In this document: piece by piece, positions 13,544 through 13,782 of the stretch | Numbering within the stretch: position 1 is the stretch's first letter | How the letters are laid out: each line of letters opens with the position of its first letter | Origin: UBA7185 sp964606855 | GTDB taxonomy: Bacteria > Bacillota > Peptococcia > Peptococcales > Peptococcaceae | NCBI GenBank assembly: GCA_964606855.1 | Contig: CAZSHM010000039.1 | Location: 1-13,782, forward strand | Direction: 5' to 3' | Length of the DNA: 13,782 bases | Program-made: the position numbers and the translations under genes | The notes under the pieces: generated by a model | Databases searched by the model: none | What the model was told of the DNA's origin: nothing | The model's input: only the letters and a program-made list of their open reading frames with translations

Positions 13544-13617
13544 TGGCGGCACAGGGACTTGAACCCCGGACACTACGGGTATGAACCGTATGCTCTAGCC
13601 AGCTGAGCTATGCCGCC
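13544..13617 (-). tRNA. tRNA-Met(CAT), elongator
   Basis: A full cloverleaf of 74 nt: acceptor GGCGGCA/TGCCGCC, D-stem GCTC/GAGC, anticodon stem TACGG/CCGTA with loop TTCATAC (anticodon CAT), and T-arm CGGGG-TTCAAGT-CCCTG. A G1-C72 pair and the lack of three G-C pairs in the anticodon stem rule out the initiator type; close similarity to Gram-positive elongator tRNA-Met argues against the isoleucine CAU type. The discriminator base is A; CCA is not encoded. Confidence 0.93.
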
Positions 13618-13639
13618 CTATACCTATGACATCGGCAAA

Positions 13640-13712
13640 AGCCTGTAACCAGAATTGAACTGGTGACCTCTACCTTACCAAGGTAGCGCTCTGCCGACTG
13701 AGCTATACAGGC
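13640..13712 (-). tRNA. tRNA-Thr(GGT)
   Basis: A full cloverleaf: acceptor GCCTGTA/TACAGGC, D-stem GCTC/GAGC, anticodon stem CTACC/GGTAG with loop TTGGTAA (anticodon GGT), T-arm ACCAG-TTCAATT-CTGGT, discriminator U. CCA is not encoded. It is 22 nt upstream of tRNA-Met on the same transcript. Confidence 0.95.
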
Positions 13713-13720
13713 ATAAAAAT

Positions 13721-13782
<62 letters not shown>

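Noticed and set aside
13271..13573. Open frames between the operon terminator and the tRNA genes
   Set aside because: They overlap the terminator or tRNA-Met, have no ribosome site and show no coding signature.

Overview
This is a GC-rich (about 60% by impression) bacterial chromosome segment. It carries ordinary low-copy Firmicutes genes: Veg, a T-box riboswitch, a zinc-type L31 protein and the RapZ-YvcK-WhiA gene set. Together these point to a GC-rich Firmicutes lineage (Negativicutes or a GC-rich Clostridia group); I cannot fix the genus. There is no phage, insertion sequence, integron, CRISPR array or defence island.

Layout. 1-1068 (+): dtd, then veg behind two consensus tandem promoters and a terminator. 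1193-5171 (-): a serine biosynthesis operon with its own promoter, a Ser-specific (UCC specifier) T-box leader, serC, serA, a histidine-phosphatase-superfamily gene and a terminator. 5352-6992 (+): an unassigned radical SAM protein, then rpmE with its own promoter and terminator. 7064-9248 (-): two tandem paralogous LysR regulators behind a long leader containing a perfect 20-bp palindrome. 9344-13365 (+): rapZ, yvcK, whiA, a small lipoprotein-like protein and a small four-helix membrane protein, ending in a terminator. 13505-13782 (-): tRNA-fMet (cut by the window edge), tRNA-Thr and elongator tRNA-Met, with a terminator.

How the genes work together. The clearest functional unit is the serine operon. 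Uncharged tRNA-Ser should bind the T-box and allow read-through into serC and serA. The histidine phosphatase is well placed to be the missing phosphoserine phosphatase, which would complete 3-phosphoglycerate to serine. The rapZ-yvcK-whiA block is the conserved Gram-positive cell-envelope/carbon/division gene set, here extended by two small envelope proteins.

The items most worth a second look are the serine operon with a non-HAD phosphatase, the unassigned radical SAM protein, the palindrome and helical-turn direct repeats at the LysR promoter, the long hairpin between rapZ and yvcK, and the three tandem 13-bp repeats after whiA. I did not find a convincing wholly new multi-gene system.
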